From: Deinococcus metalli
Lineage (GTDB): Bacteria; Deinococcota; Deinococci; Deinococcales; Deinococcaceae
DNA: 64,000 nucleotides
Assembly: GCF_014201805.1 (NCBI RefSeq)
Contig: NZ_JACHFK010000001.1
Location: 682,001-746,000 of the forward strand
Reading direction: 5' to 3'
A program made the position numbers and the translations under genes. The notes beneath the pieces are model-generated. The model worked only from the letters and a program-made list of their open reading frames with translations. It had not been told where the DNA came from and searched no databases. Below, piece after piece: positions 41,183 through 52,814 of this stretch (positions are counted from its first letter, which is position 1; every line of letters starts with the position of its first letter).

Positions 41183-41982
41183 CCGCCGTGCACGCGCGCG
41201 GCGTCGCCCGCATCCACGCCGCCTTTGACCGCGCCCGTGACGAAAACCGCGCCGCCTTCATTCCGTTCATGACCGCCGGCTTTCCCAACCAGCAGGACTT
41301 CCCGGCGGTCGCCGACGCACTGCTTGCCCACGCCGACGTGATGGAGGTGGGCATTCCGTACTCCGATCCGCTGGGCGACGGCCCGACGGTCCAGCGGGCG
41401 AGCGAAGTGGCGCTGGCGGGCGGCACCAGCACCCGCCGCACCCTGCAGCTGATCGCCGACCTGCGCGCCCGACACGACACGCCCATCGTGGTGATGACGT
41501 ACGTCAATCCCATCTACGCCGTCGGCCCGCGCGAGTTCATGCGGCTCGCGGCGGAGGCCGGCGTGGACGGCCTGATCCTGCCGGACCTGCCGCCGGATCA
41601 GGATCTGGAGATCGCGGATCTCGCCGCCGAGCACGGCATGGCGGTCACGTTCCTGATCGCGCCGACCAGCACGCCCGAACGCGTGGAACTCGTCGCGGGG
41701 GCGTGCACCGGCTTCCTGTACGCGGTGAGCGTGACTGGCGTGACCGGCGCCCGCGAGGGCAGCGCCCTGGGCGAGGTGCCGGCGATGCTGGCCCTGGCCC
41801 GGCAGTACGCCCGCGTGCCGGTGGCCGTAGGCTTCGGCGTCAAGGACGCGGCCACCGCCCGCACTGTCGCGCAACTTGCGGACGGCGTCGTGGTTGGCAG
41901 CGCGTTCATCAACGCGATCCAGGGCGGTCAGGACGTGGGCGCGCTGGCCGCGTCCATCGCGCAGGGGTGCCGGAAGGACTGA
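41179..41982 (+). CDS. trpA: Tryptophan synthase alpha chain
   Basis: This 267-residue TIM barrel cleaves indole-3-glycerol phosphate and passes indole to TrpB. Catalytic Glu is in [21 protein letters not shown] and catalytic Asp in [12 protein letters not shown]; the phosphate loop is VAVGFGVKD and GVVVGSAF. The GTG start overlaps trpB (GTGA). The other trp genes are elsewhere. Confidence 0.97.
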
Positions 41983-41991
41983 ATGCGGACG

Positions 41992-42032
41992 GAGCGGGCC
42001 GCCCGGGACACGCGTTCCCAGGCGGCCCGCTC
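41992..42032. terminator. Bidirectional terminator between trpA and the MFS gene
   Basis: A 12-bp perfect stem (GAGCGGGCCGCC at 41992-42003; complement 42021-42032) extends inward by GGGA/TCCC with one mismatch. It lies between convergent genes. Confidence 0.75.
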
Positions 42033-42040
42033 TGCTGTGG

Positions 42041-43264
42041 TCAGCGGGCCGAGCGCCAGGGAAAGCCAGGCCGGGTGATGACCTGCATGACGGCCCACGC
42101 CGAGAAGGTCAGCATGGCGCACACGAGGTAGATATCGCGGAACCCGAAGGCCTGCGCGATGGCCCCCGACACGATCCCCGCGAGCATGCCGCCCACGTTC
42201 ATGGTGTTCGAGAACAGGGTCGTGGCCGCGCTGACCCGGCCCGGCAGCAACTGCTGGAAGTACGTCATGCCCAGGCCCGCCAGGATCGCCAGCACCACGG
42301 AGCGCACCACCTGGGTCACGATCAGCAGCGGCATGCCGTGCGCGACGTAGATCAGCACGTAGTGCAGCACGAACAGCCCCATGGCGCCCTTGACCAGCCA
42401 CTCCACGCTGGGCAGGCGCCGCAACATGACCAGGCCCAGCATCACCGGAATCTCCAGCAGGGCGCACAGGCTCACCAGGAAGCCGACCTGCCCGGTGGTG
42501 CCGTGCAGCGTCTTGGTGATGAACAGCGGGAACATGCTCATGGCCATGGTCATGCTCATCCCGTACAGCACGAAGGCCAGCGACACCAGCCACACCGGGC
42601 GGTTGGGCGCGGCCGTGCGCGGCTCGGTCACGGTGTGGCCGGCCGGGGTGGCGCGCAGGGGCACGCTGCGGCTGAGCAGGATCGGCACGGCGGCGAGCAG
42701 CAGGCACACTGCCGCGAGCAGGAAGACCCCCATGAAGTCGAAGCGGGCCAGCGCGGCAGCGCCCAGCCCAGGGCCGACCACGAAGGCCAGCGAGAACATC
42801 GAGCGCAGCACGGTCTGGCCGCGTTCGGCGATATCGCCCGGGGCGGCCGACATCTGTGTGCGGGCGTACGCGAAGAGCTGCGGAAACGCGGCGGCACCCA
42901 GGCCGACCAGGACGATCCCCACGGCCACGGCCGCTGGGTACGCGCGCACCACGCCGAGTCCGGCCTGACCGGCGGCGGCCACGCCCAGCGCGAGCAGCAC
43001 CAGCGGCCGGCGGTCCGTCAGCCGGTCGGACCAGCGCGCCAGCCGCGTGCTCAGGATCACCGAGCTGACCGCGTTCAGCGTCAGGAAGATGCCGAGCTGT
43101 AGCGGGCTCATGCCGATATGGTTCACGCCGTACAGCGCTATGAATGGCCCGGACAGCGACACGCCGAAGCCCAGGAAGAAGACGGCGGCGGCGAGCCCGA
43201 CGAAGCCCGGCAGGCGCAGCAGCGCGGGCAGGATCGCGGCCTGGGAGGTTGGATGGGTGGTCAT
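42041..43264 (-). CDS. MFS transporter, sugar-efflux (SET)-like
   Basis: This 407-residue protein has about 12 membrane helices. It starts LPALLRLPGFVGLAAAVFFLGFGVSLSGPFIALYG, with the MFS loop RLARWSDRLTDRRPLVLLALG between helices 2 and 3. The helix pattern and VPILLSRSVPL loop resemble the sugar efflux (SetA/SotB) branch, but the substrate is not certain. ATG 43264 overlaps a 6-codon upstream ORF as ATGA. Confidence 0.85.
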   Translation of the reverse strand: MTTHPTSQAAILPALLRLPGFVGLAAAVFFLGFGVSLSGPFIALYGVNHIGMSPLQLGIFLTLNAVSSVILSTRLARWSDRLTDRRPLVLLALGVAAAGQAGLGVVRAYPAAVAVGIVLVGLGAAAFPQLFAYARTQMSAAPGDIAERGQTVLRSMFSLAFVVGPGLGAAALARFDFMGVFLLAAVCLLLAAVPILLSRSVPLRATPAGHTVTEPRTAAPNRPVWLVSLAFVLYGMSMTMAMSMFPLFITKTLHGTTGQVGFLVSLCALLEIPVMLGLVMLRRLPSVEWLVKGAMGLFVLHYVLIYVAHGMPLLIVTQVVRSVVLAILAGLGMTYFQQLLPGRVSAATTLFSNTMNVGGMLAGIVSGAIAQAFGFRDIYLVCAMLTFSAWAVMQVITRPGFPWRSAR

Positions 43265-43281
43265 GGGCAGCGTCCGGTCAT
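43261..43281 (-). CDS. Putative 6-residue leader ORF overlapping the MFS gene
   Basis: ATG 43281 opens six codons (MTGRCP) and stops at TGA overlapping the MFS ATG. A TAAGCT -10 box (43291-43296) lies 9 nt upstream, as for the exporter leader. The MFS ATG has no Shine-Dalgarno sequence. Confidence 0.35.
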   Translation of the reverse strand: MTGRCP

Positions 43282-43290
43282 GCTGGCCTG

Positions 43291-43296
43291 AGCTTA
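43291..43296 (-). promoter_or_regulatory. -10 element TAAGCT for the MFS leader ORF
   Basis: TAAGCT on the minus strand ends 9 nt before the mini-ORF ATG at 43281. Confidence 0.4.
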
Positions 43297-43318
43297 CACC
43301 CTGACCCTTCTTAATCCA

Positions 43319-43347
43319 TTCAGAAGCGTTCGGGACGGTGGTAGCCT
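43319..43347 (+). promoter_or_regulatory. Promoter for pepF: TTCAGA-N17-TAGCCT (leaderless)
   Basis: TTCAGA (43319-43324) and TAGCCT (43342-43347) are 17 nt apart; the -10 ends 5 nt before the ATG at 43353. Confidence 0.55.
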
Positions 43348-43352
43348 CGGGC

Positions 43353-45191
43353 ATGACCACCCCGGCGAAGACCCTGCCCCCGCGCGCGCAGGCCCCGACA
43401 GAGCAGACCTGGGACATCGAGGCGCTGTACGCGACCCCGGACGACTGGACCGCCGAGGCCGGGCGGCTGCCCGAGGCCATCGACGCGCTCTCGGCGCACG
43501 GCGGGCGCCTCGGCCGCGGGCCGGACGCGCTGCTCGCGTACCTCGCCGAGGCGGACGATGTCCTGCTGCGGATGCAGCGCTTCGCGTCGTACGCCTCCAT
43601 GACTGCGAGCGTGGACGGCCGCGACGCCGTGGCCGCCGCCCGGCGCGACGCCGCGAACGGCCTGATGGCCCGCCTGGGCAGCGTGACGGCTGCACTGCAA
43701 CCCGAACTGCTGGCGATTCCGGACGACGTGCTGGACGGCTGGCTGGCCCAGCCCGAGTTCGCGGACCAGCGGGTGCGCCTGGAGCGCCTGCGCCGTAATC
43801 GCCCGCACGTGCGCTCGGCCGAGGTCGAGGCCCTGCTGGGCGCGGTGCAGGCACCCTTTGCCAGCGAGCGCGGCATCCACCCGGCGCTGGCGAACATGGA
43901 CCTGCGTTTCGGCACGGCCGGTGGCGAGGTGATCACGCAGGGCAACGTGGACCGTCTCACCGCGTCGGCCGACCGCGAGGTGCGGCGCGAGGCGTGGGAG
44001 CACTACGCCGACGCCCACCTGGCGGCGAAGCACGCCCAGGCGGCCATGTACGCCACCAACGTGCGCCAGAACGTGTTCGTGGCCCGCGCGCGGCAGTACC
44101 CGGACACCGTCACGGCCAGCCTCGCGCCGGACGCGATTCCGGTGGAGGTCGTCACGACCCTGCTGGACACCTACCGCGCGAACACGCCCACGTGGCACCG
44201 CTACTGGCGCGTGCGCCGCGAGTGGCTGGGCCTGCCGGACCTGCGCGAGTACGACGTGAAGGCCGCGCTGGTGCCGAGCCGCGCCGTCGGTTACGCCCAG
44301 GCGGTCGAGTGGATCGCGCAGGGTATGGCGCCCCTGGGCGAGGACTACGTGCGTGAAATGCGCCGGGGCCTCACCACGGACCGCTGGGTGGACTACGCCG
44401 AGAACGACGGCAAACGCCAGGGCGCGTACTCAAACGGCGGGGGCCGGGTCAAGCCGTTCATCTTCATGACGTGGAACGGCACCATGAACTCGTACTCCAC
44501 CCTGGCGCACGAGATCGGGCATTCCATGCACTCGCTGCTCTCGACCCGCACGCACCCGTTCAGCGTGCCGCGCTACACCCTGTTCCACGCCGAGGTCGCC
44601 AGCAACTTCAATCAGGCGATGGTGCGTCAGCACCTGCTGGAGAAAGCGCGCGCGGCCGGCGACACCGAGTTCGAGGTGCAGATCATCGAGGAGGCGCTGT
44701 CGAACTTCCACCGCTACTTCTTCATCATGCCGACCCTGGCGGCCTTTGAACTGGAGTGCTACCGGCGAATCGAGGCCGGCGGCACGCTCAGCGCGCCGGA
44801 CCTGATCACCCTGATGGCCGACCTGCTCGCGCAGGGCTACGGCGACGGCGTCACCATGGACCGCGAGCGCAGCGGCATCACGTGGGCCGAGTTCTCCACG
44901 CACCTATACGCGAACTTCTACGCGTACCAGTACGCGACCGGCATCAGTGCCGCGCACCAGCTCCTGGCCCAGTTTGGACAGGACCCCGAAGCGGCGCGCA
45001 TGACATATCTGCGCTTCCTGGAGTCGGGAGGCAGCCTTGATCCCATTGACGCGCTGAAGGAAGCGGGCGTGGACATGCTGAGCGCCGGACCGGTCGAGGC
45101 GACGTTCCGCACGCTGGCCGGCTACGTGGACCGGCTGGAGAAACTGCTGGCGGAGCGGAAGGCCGGGCAGGCGGCCATTCAGGCACCGTAA
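43353..45191 (+). CDS. pepF: Oligoendopeptidase F (M3 family)
   Basis: This 612-residue zinc metallopeptidase cuts short peptides in the cytoplasm. The active site is [14 protein letters not shown] (H386-E387-x-x-H390), with the downstream zinc ligand in [14 protein letters not shown]. The N-terminal helical region and a C-terminal [10 protein letters not shown] helix match the family. ATG 43353 is chosen over an in-frame GTG at 43338, which lies upstream of the -10 box. Confidence 0.95.
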   Translation: MTTPAKTLPPRAQAPTEQTWDIEALYATPDDWTAEAGRLPEAIDALSAHGGRLGRGPDALLAYLAEADDVLLRMQRFASYASMTASVDGRDAVAAARRDAANGLMARLGSVTAALQPELLAIPDDVLDGWLAQPEFADQRVRLERLRRNRPHVRSAEVEALLGAVQAPFASERGIHPALANMDLRFGTAGGEVITQGNVDRLTASADREVRREAWEHYADAHLAAKHAQAAMYATNVRQNVFVARARQYPDTVTASLAPDAIPVEVVTTLLDTYRANTPTWHRYWRVRREWLGLPDLREYDVKAALVPSRAVGYAQAVEWIAQGMAPLGEDYVREMRRGLTTDRWVDYAENDGKRQGAYSNGGGRVKPFIFMTWNGTMNSYSTLAHEIGHSMHSLLSTRTHPFSVPRYTLFHAEVASNFNQAMVRQHLLEKARAAGDTEFEVQIIEEALSNFHRYFFIMPTLAAFELECYRRIEAGGTLSAPDLITLMADLLAQGYGDGVTMDRERSGITWAEFSTHLYANFYAYQYATGISAAHQLLAQFGQDPEAARMTYLRFLESGGSLDPIDALKEAGVDMLSAGPVEATFRTLAGYVDRLEKLLAERKAGQAAIQAP

Positions 45192-45212
45192 GCACGGAGA
45201 CATCGACGACGC

Positions 45213-45243
45213 GGGACGGTGGGTGTTGCGGACTCACCGTCCC
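45213..45243 (+). terminator. Terminator after pepF
   Basis: GGGACGGTG (45213-45221) pairs with CACCGTCCC (45235-45243), with further GT/AC pairing in the loop. Confidence 0.65.
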
Positions 45244-45268
45244 TCAGCGGTCCGAAGAGAACACATTT

Positions 45269-45304
45269 TTCACGCGCTGGCAAAATCGTGAAATGTATCA
45301 CTTG
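45269..45304. repeat. 36-nt AT-rich intergenic element, copy A
   Basis: The pattern is TCACG, 11 nt, TCGTGAA, 5 nt, TCACTTG. TTCACG/CGTGAA form one dyad and GTGA-N6-TCAC a second, overlapping one. It lies between the terminators of the convergent pepF and ybjN-like genes. Copies B and C have the same geometry. Confidence 0.6.
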
Positions 45305-45315
45305 CTGTTCCTCAG

Positions 45316-45339
45316 AAAATGGGCGGGGTGGTCCCGCCC
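45316..45339 (-). terminator. Intrinsic terminator for the YbjN-domain gene
   Basis: On the minus strand GGGCGGG and CCCGCCC form a 7-bp stem (45321-45339) followed by ATTTTC. Confidence 0.75.
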
Positions 45340-45354
45340 ATCGGTGGAGACCGT

Positions 45355-45822
<468 letters not shown>

Positions 45823-45888
45823 TTAAACCATCCTCCTCGGTGGGGTGAAACACATCAGATCAGAACTGTGTGGCTTGAAACCCGGAAG

Positions 45889-45894
45889 ATTCTA
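45889..45894 (-). promoter_or_regulatory. -10 element TAGAAT for the YbjN-domain gene
   Basis: TAGAAT on the minus strand is close to consensus and would give a ~60-nt leader with a GAGGAGG ribosome site. Confidence 0.4.
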
Positions 45895-45950
45895 ACACCG
45901 CCCGCTGGCCGCGCCCGTGACCGGCGTCTTCACGTTCCCGCAGGTCGGCC

Positions 45951-46486
45951 CTACGGCCGGGCGAGCACCGCGACCGTCACCGGAGCCACGCCCTCGCTCA
46001 GGATGCCCAGTTTCTGCGCCGCCGCCGCCGACAGGTCGATGATCCGCGACGGCACGCCAAACGGACCACGGTCGTTGATCAGGACGTCCACGCTGCGGCC
46101 CGTGACGCGGTGCGTGACGCGCACCCACGTGCCCTTCGGTAGCGTCAGGTGCGCGGCGGTCATCGCCGTCGTGGCGTCCGGCCGGCCCGGGTAGTACACC
46201 GCCTGTCCTACCTGCACTGCTCCGGCCGGGGTCACCGGGGCTGCCACCTCACCCGTCACCACCTCGTCCGCGGCCTCACGGTCTGGCAGCAGAATGACCT
46301 CGCCCGCCCGCAGCGTGGCGGCGGGCCGGGGATTGAGTGCCAGTAGGTTTGCCACGGTGGTGCCGTTCGCGTGGGCCAGGGACCACAGCGTGTCGCCCGG
46401 CTGCACGCGGTACACCCGGTTCGCGTCTGCCGCGCCGGTCAGCGCGGCCCCAGCGAGGAGCGCCGCCCGCAGCCACCCGCCGGTCC

Positions 46487-46490
<4 letters not shown>
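45951..46490 (-). CDS. LysM and RlpA-like (DPBB) secreted protein
   Basis: This 179-residue protein has a signal peptide ([16 protein letters not shown]), a LysM motif (~26-70: [27 protein letters not shown], ending AGEVILLPD) and a double-psi beta-barrel resembling RlpA ([34 protein letters not shown], then [14 protein letters not shown]). RlpA-type proteins bind or cleave peptidoglycan at division sites. It is coupled to the M24 peptidase gene by a GTGA overlap. Confidence 0.9.
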
Positions 46491-47536
<1,046 letters not shown>

Positions 47537-47544
47537 CGCAGGCA

Positions 47545-47550
47545 ACGGTA
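47545..47550 (-). promoter_or_regulatory. -10 element TACCGT for the M24 peptidase gene (leaderless)
   Basis: TACCGT ends 8 nt before the ATG at 47536 on the minus strand. Confidence 0.5.
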
Positions 47551-47656
47551 ACACGGCCCCCAATTCGCCGTGGTGACATACTTCCCGCCCGCGCGCCCGC
47601 CCCGCCGCTGTTCCCCCTCCAGGAACACGGGGCAGCGGGGCATGGCGCGGCCCCCT

Positions 47657-47662
47657 TATACT
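47657..47662 (+). promoter_or_regulatory. -10 element TATACT for sucCD
   Basis: TATACT gives a ~56-nt leader ending in a strong AGGAGG ribosome site (47711-47716) 8 nt before the sucC GTG. This highly expressed operon uses a leadered mRNA, unlike most genes here. Confidence 0.55.
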
Positions 47663-47724
47663 CATTCTTCGGGACATCAGCAGCAGGGGCCGCGCGGCGA
47701 CCCCGCCCCAAGGAGGCAGCGAGC

Positions 47725-48887
47725 GTGAAACTTCACGAGTATCAGGGCAAGGACATCCTGCGCCAGTTTGGCGTCAATGTGCAGGACGGCAAGGTCGCCC
47801 GCACCCCGGACGAGGTGCGGCAGGTCGCGCGCGAGTACGGCCAGCCGGTCGTGGTCAAGGCGCAGGTACACGTCGGCGGGCGCGGCAAGGCCGGCGGCGT
47901 GAAGTTCAGCCCGACCGAGGACAAGGCCTTCGAGAACGGGGAGAAGATCCTCGGCATGGACATCAAGGGCCTAACCGTCAACAAGGTGCTGGTCACGCGC
48001 GCCGTGGACATCGACGCCGGCACCGAGTACTACGTCGGCATGATCGTTGACCGCAACGTGCAGAGCTACACCCTGATGGCCTCCGCCGAGGGCGGCATGG
48101 AGATCGAGGAGGTCGCCGCCGCCACGCCGGAGAAGATCATCAAGCACCGTGTGGACCCAGTGACCGGTCTGCGGCCCTACGAAGCGCGTGACGTGGCCAT
48201 CAAGGCCGGCTTCAAGGGCAACCTGAACAAGATCGCAGACATGATGGTCAAGATGAGCGAGGCCGCGTTCGCGCGTGACGCCGTGCTCGTCGAGATCAAC
48301 CCGCTGTTCGTTGGCCCGGACGGCGTGCCGGTCGCGCTCGACACGAAGTTCGAGGTGGACGACAACGCCATGTACCGCCACCGCGACCTCGCCGACTGGC
48401 GCGAGCTGGAAGCCGAGCACCCGCTTGAGATCGAGGCCAGCAAGTACGGCTTCGCGTACGTGAAGCTCGACGGCAACGTCGGCGTGCTCGGCAACGGCGC
48501 GGGCATCGTGATGACCTCGCTGGACGTCGTGAACCGTGCCGGCGCCAAGCCCGCGAACTTCCTCGACATCGGCGGCGGTGCCAAGGCCGAGATCGTGTAC
48601 AACGCGGTCAAGTTGGTCAGCAAGGACACCGACGTCAAGGCGATCTTCATCAACATCTTCGGCGGCATCACCCGGGCCGACGAGGTCGCCAAGGGCGTCA
48701 TCCAGGCGCTGAACGACGGCATCCTGACCAAACCGGTGCGCATGCGCATTGCCGGCACCGCCGAGGACGAGGCCAAAGCGCTGCTGGCGGAGGTCAACAG
48801 CCCGCTGATCCAGATGTACCCGACCATGTTCGAGGCCGCCGACGAGGCCGCCAGGGAAGCCAACGCGGCCAGCCAGGGGAGCAAGTA

Positions 48888-48888
<1 letters not shown>
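47725..48888 (+). CDS. sucC: Succinyl-CoA synthetase, beta subunit
   Basis: This 387-residue protein starts [16 protein letters not shown], has the ATP-grasp region ([20 protein letters not shown]) and the CoA-ligase part with [19 protein letters not shown] and [18 protein letters not shown]. With SucD it makes ATP or GTP from succinyl-CoA in the TCA cycle. GTG 47725 is selected by the AGGAGG site. The stop TAA shares its last A with sucD (TAATG). Confidence 0.97.
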
Positions 48889-49793
<905 letters not shown>

Positions 49794-49903
49794 GCGTGGT
49801 ACGGGGCGAGGGAGTGGGGCCAGGGGGCGCCGCTCCCCCGCTTCATGTGGCCGCCGACAAGGCCTGCTGGCCCCCCGCATCACAAGCGGGTCAGGTGCGC
49901 GCG

Positions 49904-49909
49904 TAGACT
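49904..49909 (+). promoter_or_regulatory. -10 element TAGACT (leaderless)
   Basis: TAGACT ends 6 nt before the ATG at 49916. Confidence 0.55.
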
Positions 49910-49915
49910 GAGCCT

Positions 49916-50482
49916 ATGAAGCCAGCCTCCACCGCCTTCCTCGTGCTCGCCCTGGCCGCCGGTCAGGGAGTCGCCCTCACGGTGGCAGGCACGGCGGAGG
50001 GGGCCGGTCCGGACACGCGCATTGCCGGGTTTCTGGTGAGTCCCTTCGGCCAGCCGCTCCAGGAAATCGTGAGCGTGCCGGTCGAGAACGGCCGCTTCCG
50101 CCTGGAGATCCCCACGACTGTGCCTTCTGCCCGAGCGCAGGTGAGCCTCACGCCCCAGAACGTGTCTTGGCCGGGTGTGATCGATCCCATCACCGTAAGT
50201 TCCCCGGTGCAGGCCGCCGAACTGAAGTTCTTCGCGTACCGCGATCAGAACAGCAACGGGCACCGTGACGACCAGGAGGCGCTGCGCGAGGTGCCGCCGA
50301 TGTCCAGCAACGCGACCCTGTTCGTGACGTGGGTGAGCGGCGACGTGACCGTGACCGCCAGCCGCGGCTATCAGGCGACCCTCAAGCGCGGCTGGAATGC
50401 CTTCCTGGTCGAGGTGGGCCGCGCCGTGGCCGTCCAGCCCTTCAGCGATAACGAAGTCGTGTCCGTCCGCCTGCGCCGCTGA
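49916..50482 (+). CDS. Secreted hypothetical protein with an EF-hand-like calcium loop
   Basis: This 188-residue protein has a signal peptide ([17 protein letters not shown]), a beta-rich body and the loop [12 protein letters not shown] (after FFAYR), which places D, N, N, G, D and E at EF-hand loop positions 1, 3, 5, 6, 9 and 12. A surface calcium-stabilised beta-sandwich is plausible. No family is recognised. Confidence 0.75.
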   Translation: MKPASTAFLVLALAAGQGVALTVAGTAEGAGPDTRIAGFLVSPFGQPLQEIVSVPVENGRFRLEIPTTVPSARAQVSLTPQNVSWPGVIDPITVSSPVQAAELKFFAYRDQNSNGHRDDQEALREVPPMSSNATLFVTWVSGDVTVTASRGYQATLKRGWNAFLVEVGRAVAVQPFSDNEVVSVRLRR

Positions 50483-50605
50483 ACTGGCGGATTGGTGCGG
50501 CGGGTGTTTACAAAGACACGGGTGGTAGCAAGAACTGGATATGAATCGCGGCAGGGTTTAGGGGCAGTAACAGGAAAGGGAGACGAGCCGTCCATCTCCC
50601 CGGCC

Positions 50606-51739
50606 TCACCTCCTGATGGTGTGCTCGTATGCGGCCAGGTACTGCGGCACGATTCTGCTCGGGTGGAACCGCGTCAGGGCGGCCTCCCGGCCTGCGTGCC
50701 CCATCGCCGTGTAGACCTCGCGGTCGCGCAGGATACGCAGCGCGCCGTGGGCCATACCGTCGACGTCACCGACGGGGCACAGGATGCCGGTCACGCCGTC
50801 CTCGACGACCTCTGGGATGCCACCGGCGCGCGCGGCCACGACCGGCACCTCGCAGCTCATGGCTTCCAGGGCGGCCAGGCCGAAGCTCTCGTTCGAACTG
50901 GGCAACAGGAACAGATCGCTGATGCCCAACACCGTCTCGACGTCCGGGAATGACCCGAGGAAGTGCGTGCGGCCGATCACGCCGAGCTGCTGGGCGAGTT
51001 CAAAGGCGCGCGGGCGGTCCGGGCCGTCGCCGATCATCAGCAGGCGGGCCGGGATCTCGCTCGCCACGCGGGCAAAGACCTGCACGACGTCCTGCACGCG
51101 CTTGACCGGCCGGAAGTTGCTGACGTGCACCAGCAGCGCCTCGTCCGGGTGGGCGAAGCGGGCGCGGACGGCCGGGTCGGTGATCCGCACGAAGCGGTCG
51201 CCGTCCACGAAGTTGTGGATGACCTCGATGTCGCGGCCGACGCCGAACAGCTCACGCGTCTGGTCGGCCAGGAAAGCCGACACGGCTGTCACGTGGTTGC
51301 TGCGTTCGATGGCGTGCCGCGTGGTGTGCCGGAACGCAGGCTCCGCGCCGACGAGGGTCACGTCCGTGCCGTGCAGCGTCGTGATCACACGCGTGCGCCC
51401 GGTGATCGCCTTGGCGTGGATGGCGGCCGTCGCGTGCGGAATGGCGTAATGCGCATGTGAGAGCTGGATGTCGTGCTCGAGGATCACTTCCGTGAGGGTG
51501 TTCGCGGCCGCGAGTTCCGGGTAGGGCTGCTCGAACAGGGCATACGCGAAGGAACTCACCTGGTGGAAATACGGGCCGCGCATGCCGCCGTGTCCGGCGA
51601 GCCGGAACGGCTGCGCGGTGCCGACAAAATGCACCTCGTGCCCGGCGCGGGCGACCTTCAGGCCGAGTTCGGTGGCGACGACGCCGGAGCCGCCCGCGCT
51701 GGCGTGGCACAGGACGGCGACTTTCATGCTGGGAGTCAT
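50606..51739 (-). CDS. bshA: N-acetyl-alpha-D-glucosaminyl L-malate synthase BshA
   Basis: This 377-residue GT4 glycosyltransferase makes GlcNAc-malate, the first step of bacillithiol. It has [50 protein letters not shown] and [12 protein letters not shown], and in the C-terminal half [15 protein letters not shown] and [27 protein letters not shown] 51739 overlaps the stop of a 17-codon upstream ORF (ATGA); a second ATG at 51727 matches the usual BshA start and is the alternative. Confidence 0.93.
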   Translation of the reverse strand: MTPSMKVAVLCHASAGGSGVVATELGLKVARAGHEVHFVGTAQPFRLAGHGGMRGPYFHQVSSFAYALFEQPYPELAAANTLTEVILEHDIQLSHAHYAIPHATAAIHAKAITGRTRVITTLHGTDVTLVGAEPAFRHTTRHAIERSNHVTAVSAFLADQTRELFGVGRDIEVIHNFVDGDRFVRITDPAVRARFAHPDEALLVHVSNFRPVKRVQDVVQVFARVASEIPARLLMIGDGPDRPRAFELAQQLGVIGRTHFLGSFPDVETVLGISDLFLLPSSNESFGLAALEAMSCEVPVVAARAGGIPEVVEDGVTGILCPVGDVDGMAHGALRILRDREVYTAMGHAGREAALTRFHPSRIVPQYLAAYEHTIRR

Positions 51740-51789
51740 GACGGTGAAGGCTGTGCGCCGGTCAGAACAGAGCGAATGAGAGCGTGCAT
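51736..51789 (-). CDS. Putative 17-residue leader peptide overlapping bshA
   Basis: ATG 51789 follows a TATACT -10 box by 8 nt and runs 17 codons (starting [11 protein letters not shown]) to a TGA overlapping the bshA ATG as ATGA. bshA has no Shine-Dalgarno sequence, and the transcript starting near 51790 would reach it only through this ORF. Confidence 0.45.
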   Translation of the reverse strand: MHALIRSVLTGAQPSPS

Positions 51790-51797
51790 GGCAGCGG

Positions 51798-51803
51798 AGT
51801 ATA
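51798..51803 (-). promoter_or_regulatory. -10 element TATACT for the bshA transcript
   Basis: TATACT on the minus strand ends 8 nt before the leader ATG at 51789 and ~58 nt before bshA. Confidence 0.5.
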
Positions 51804-51918
51804 CCCGCGCCCGCGACAGCACTTCGTCAGCTAGAGCTGCGAATCACGCCCCCGGCAGGGTGGAATGCAGCGGGAAAACTTTATGGACAAATCACGAACT
51901 GCACATCACACTCTCAGC

Positions 51919-52761
51919 ATGATCGCGATCCTCACGGATTCCACGTGTGACCTGCCGCCCGAGCACGCGCGTCAGCTCGGCATTCACGTCGTGCCCCTCA
52001 CCGTGAACCTGCGCGAACGCCGCCTGCTGGACTGGCAGGACATAGACCCGGACGCCGTGTATGACCACATGAAGACCGGCGGTATGGCGACCACCGCACC
52101 GGTGGAGGAGGACGCCTTCAGCCGCCGATACCGCGAGCTGCTGCGCGACCACACGCACGTGGTGTCCATCCACCTGTCCGGCAAGCTGTCGGACACCGTG
52201 AACCGCGCGCGGCACGCGGCGCAGGCGCTGGAGGGCGGAGAGCGCGTGCACGTGATCGACAGCGGCCTGGCCTCCACGCCGCTGGCCGAGGCCGTGATGG
52301 CCGCGCAGCGTGCCGTGGGCGCTGGCGGGAACGCCGCCGACGTCGAGCGCGCCGTGCACCATGTGCGCGAGACCATGTCCGCCGAGTTCAGCGTGGCCTC
52401 CCTGGAGTACCTGCGCCGGGGCGGGCGAATCGGGCGCACGCAGGAGCTCATGGCGAACATGCTGGGCGTGCGGCCCATCCTGCACTTCGAGGACGGAGAA
52501 CTGCGGGCGGTGCGCCGCATCAAGGCGGCCCACGCGCACCACGACATGCTCGACAAACTCCGCGAGCGCTTCGGCACGGCGCCCATCAGCGTCACCATTG
52601 CGCACGCCGGCCGCGACACCGGCCGCATCTCGGCCCTGCGCACCGCCGTGGCGTCCAGCGGCCTGAACGTCCACAAGGGCCGCGTGCAGCTGATCGGCCC
52701 GGTGATCGGCGCCCACGTCGGCCCGGGCACCTTCGGTTTCATGGCCTGCCCGGTGGCGTGA
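51919..52761 (+). CDS. DegV family fatty-acid-binding protein
   Basis: This 280-residue protein begins [27 protein letters not shown] and contains [34 protein letters not shown], and the family stretch [34 protein letters not shown] in parts, ending [15 protein letters not shown]. DegV/FakB proteins hold a fatty acid for FakA kinase; no fakA is visible. CACACT 6 nt before ATG 51919 is a possible -10 box; an in-frame ATG lies at 51883. Confidence 0.9.
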   Translation: MIAILTDSTCDLPPEHARQLGIHVVPLTVNLRERRLLDWQDIDPDAVYDHMKTGGMATTAPVEEDAFSRRYRELLRDHTHVVSIHLSGKLSDTVNRARHAAQALEGGERVHVIDSGLASTPLAEAVMAAQRAVGAGGNAADVERAVHHVRETMSAEFSVASLEYLRRGGRIGRTQELMANMLGVRPILHFEDGELRAVRRIKAAHAHHDMLDKLRERFGTAPISVTIAHAGRDTGRISALRTAVASSGLNVHKGRVQLIGPVIGAHVGPGTFGFMACPVA

Positions 52762-52767
52762 TCCATG

Positions 52768-52807
52768 AGCAGGGCGGGCTGGGGATGCATTCCCAGCCCG
52801 CCCTGCT
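52768..52807. terminator. Bidirectional terminator between degV and ileS
   Basis: A 16-bp perfect inverted repeat (52768-52783 and 52792-52807) surrounds an 8-nt loop GATGCATT between convergent genes. It has no T-run. Confidence 0.75.
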
Positions 52808-52814
52808 GCTGCGC

